Positions 35,177-36,300 of a DNA stretch of 36,300 nt are shown here, in pieces. The position numbers and the translations under genes are program-made. The notes under the pieces were generated by a model. It was not told where the DNA came from. It saw nothing but the letters and a program-made list of their open reading frames with translations, and ran no database searches. Each line of letters starts with the position of its first letter. Position 1 is the stretch's first letter. Source of the stretch: Pirellula sp. (GTDB lineage Bacteria; Planctomycetota; Planctomycetia; Pirellulales; Pirellulaceae). Location of the stretch: NCBI GenBank assembly GCA_021299695.1, contig JAJTEK010000020.1, positions 23,608 to 59,907 of the forward strand, written 5' to 3'.

Positions 35177-36300
35177 CTAACGGATCTGATAGAGCCACTT
35201 CAAAGCTTGATTCATCAGATCCTCTCCGGCTCCGATCTGGGCCGGGGCCACCTGGGCATCAGCACCATACCCCCCCTCGGCCGTAGCCTCAATCGTCGGA
35301 AAGTACTGGTGATACCCATTGCAGTACCCAAAGAAGAAACAATTCTCCATCCGAGCCCGCTCACGCAACCGTATCGCATGGTTGCAGAAAAACTCACCGC
35401 TCCCACCAACAAACGCTATCTCCTTGTTCAATACCGCTACGGTCAACCTCGGCCGTATCCCGTCTTGGTACTCGGCCGCAAAGTTCTCAACCAACTCTGG
35501 AAAGAACGCAACCGAATACACCCCCTGGACCAAAGGGTTCGTAAAGTCAGTCCTCGATGAATACGTAAACCGCTCCTCCTTGAAACGCAACGTCGGTGCA
35601 TCGACCACCTTGCACTCAATCTCCTGATAGACCTTGAGCACCTCTTGCCCAAGCGCCGCTCCATAACCCACGTAATCCCCGTGGCTCCCGCGGTCGACCG
35701 AAATGTCCCCCGATGCCCCCTGCTTAAATACCACGACTCCACCGGTCTGCTCGGATACCACCCCCCGCATCGCGCCGACATAATCGGCCGAAAATTTCCG
35801 CACCTCCGACGAAATGTTCGTCGGATGACCCGTGAAATTGACAATCGTTGCGATGTTCTTCCCGCTGTCCAACGCGTCGAATCGCAAAATCCCTAACCGC
35901 GTGTCGAGCGGCGCTGGTCGCAACTTCGTATGCCGATTGCGATTGAAACCCACTAGCTCCTTGGCTCCCTGGCCAATCTTTGCCGGAACCATCCGCTGAC
36001 TTGCCGTTACGATCGCCTCGATCAGCGATTTTTCCAACTGCTGGTTGTATCGAATCGCTGCATCAAATCGTCCCCGACCTCGTCCCGGCGCGTCGAATAA
36101 CTCCAAGATCGGGCCATGGTGCGTGTGCGACCCGGAAATAAACGAAACATCGATCCCCGCCTGCAACTTGATCTCCGAACGGATCGCCTGAAGCGATTCC
36201 TCCTGAGGCGAGCGACCCAAGTCCAATCCCACGATCGCCATCTTGCGACGACCGGCTCGAATCACGACCACCGTCGCCTTGAGCGGATCGAGTGTCCCCT
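35177..36300 (-). CDS. Neutral/alkaline ceramidase-like protein, 5' part outside the window
   Basis: The frame stays open to the last base of the window, so the start lies beyond it; about 374 codons are visible. The fragment opens near DPLKATVVVIRAG and shows the neutral ceramidase N-terminal domain pattern: AIVGLDLGR, FISGSHTHHGP with the zinc-site H-x-H, NFTGHPTNI, and FKQGASGDISVDRG. It ends with GGSGEFFCNHAIRLR, then FFGYCNGYHQYFPT and EGGYGADAQVAP, as in planctomycete proteins of this family, which seem to stop here without the C-terminal immunoglobulin-like domain of classic ceramidases. True ceramidases cleave the amide of ceramide; for planctomycete members the substrate is unproven. 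The stop codon abuts repeat copy B. Confidence 0.87.
   Translation of the reverse strand, partial: GTLDPLKATVVVIRAGRRKMAIVGLDLGRSPQEESLQAIRSEIKLQAGIDVSFISGSHTHHGPILELFDAPGRGRGRFDAAIRYNQQLEKSLIEAIVTASQRMVPAKIGQGAKELVGFNRNRHTKLRPAPLDTRLGILRFDALDSGKNIATIVNFTGHPTNISSEVRKFSADYVGAMRGVVSEQTGGVVVFKQGASGDISVDRGSHGDYVGYGAALGQEVLKVYQEIECKVVDAPTLRFKEERFTYSSRTDFTNPLVQGVYSVAFFPELVENFAAEYQDGIRPRLTVAVLNKEIAFVGGSGEFFCNHAIRLRERARMENCFFFGYCNGYHQYFPTIEATAEGGYGADAQVAPAQIGAGEDLMNQALKWLYQIR

Noticed and set aside
34539-35286. Open frames with EYEYEY, RTRTRT or STSTST repeats
   Set aside because: They come from the GAGTAC hexamers read in different frames.

Overview
The window looks like part of a chromosome from a planctomycete, probably of the Pirellula/Rhodopirellula kind. 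This is inferred from gene content, since no 16S rRNA gene is present. The diagnostic families are two DUF1549/DUF1553 (PSD1-type) proteins with CxxCH haem-type motifs, each paired with a DUF1501 protein, a DUF1080 protein with a Tat signal, an SHD1-domain secreted protein and a neutral ceramidase-like protein. Base composition is moderately GC-rich and the + strand is visibly C-rich.

Layout. At 1-201 is the 3' end of a cyclophilin-type peptidyl-prolyl isomerase gene, followed by tRNA-Leu(CAG). A + strand group follows (0.5-3.8 kb): a CrtI/CrtISO-like FAD oxidoreductase, nusB, a double-DUF3467 protein and maf. At 3.86-4.73 kb a small GxxExxY putative nuclease gene sits between inverted 26-bp repeats, next to a 43-bp tandem repeat array. 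From 16.0 down to 4.76 kb a long - strand series encodes a secreted unknown protein, a GT-C-like membrane protein, the flagellar export gate (fliP, fliQ, fliR and an FlhB without its cytoplasmic domain), then yajC, fused secDF and aspS. From 25.9 down to 16.2 kb another - strand series holds two tandem PSD1-DUF1501 pairs followed by the DUF1080 protein. A methyltransferase gene (26.2-27.0 kb, +) is followed by about 1.3 kb of repeats, including a 226-bp tandem array. On the - strand come an ATP-dependent DNA ligase with its exonuclease partner (28.3-31.0 kb), a clear terminator, rpsG and rpsL, tRNA-Leu(CAA) and an RlmI-like rRNA methyltransferase. The SHD1 protein gene (+) is followed by two hairpin-forming repeat elements with long inverted arms, and the window ends inside the ceramidase-like gene.

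How the genes fit together. The export-gate genes and the Sec accessory genes (yajC, secDF) lie in one direction with short gaps or overlaps, so one region serves two membrane export machines. The PSD1-DUF1501 pairs and DUF1080 protein carry export signals and probably act outside the cytoplasm on complex organic matter, but their reactions are not known from sequence. The ligase and exonuclease form a translationally coupled DNA repair pair.

The observations most worth following up are the FlhB lacking the autocleavage domain, the GAGTAC inverted-repeat elements whose two arms change length together, the GxxExxY gene bounded by inverted repeats, the 226-bp array, and an arginine at residue 88 of ribosomal protein S12, a position linked to streptomycin resistance.
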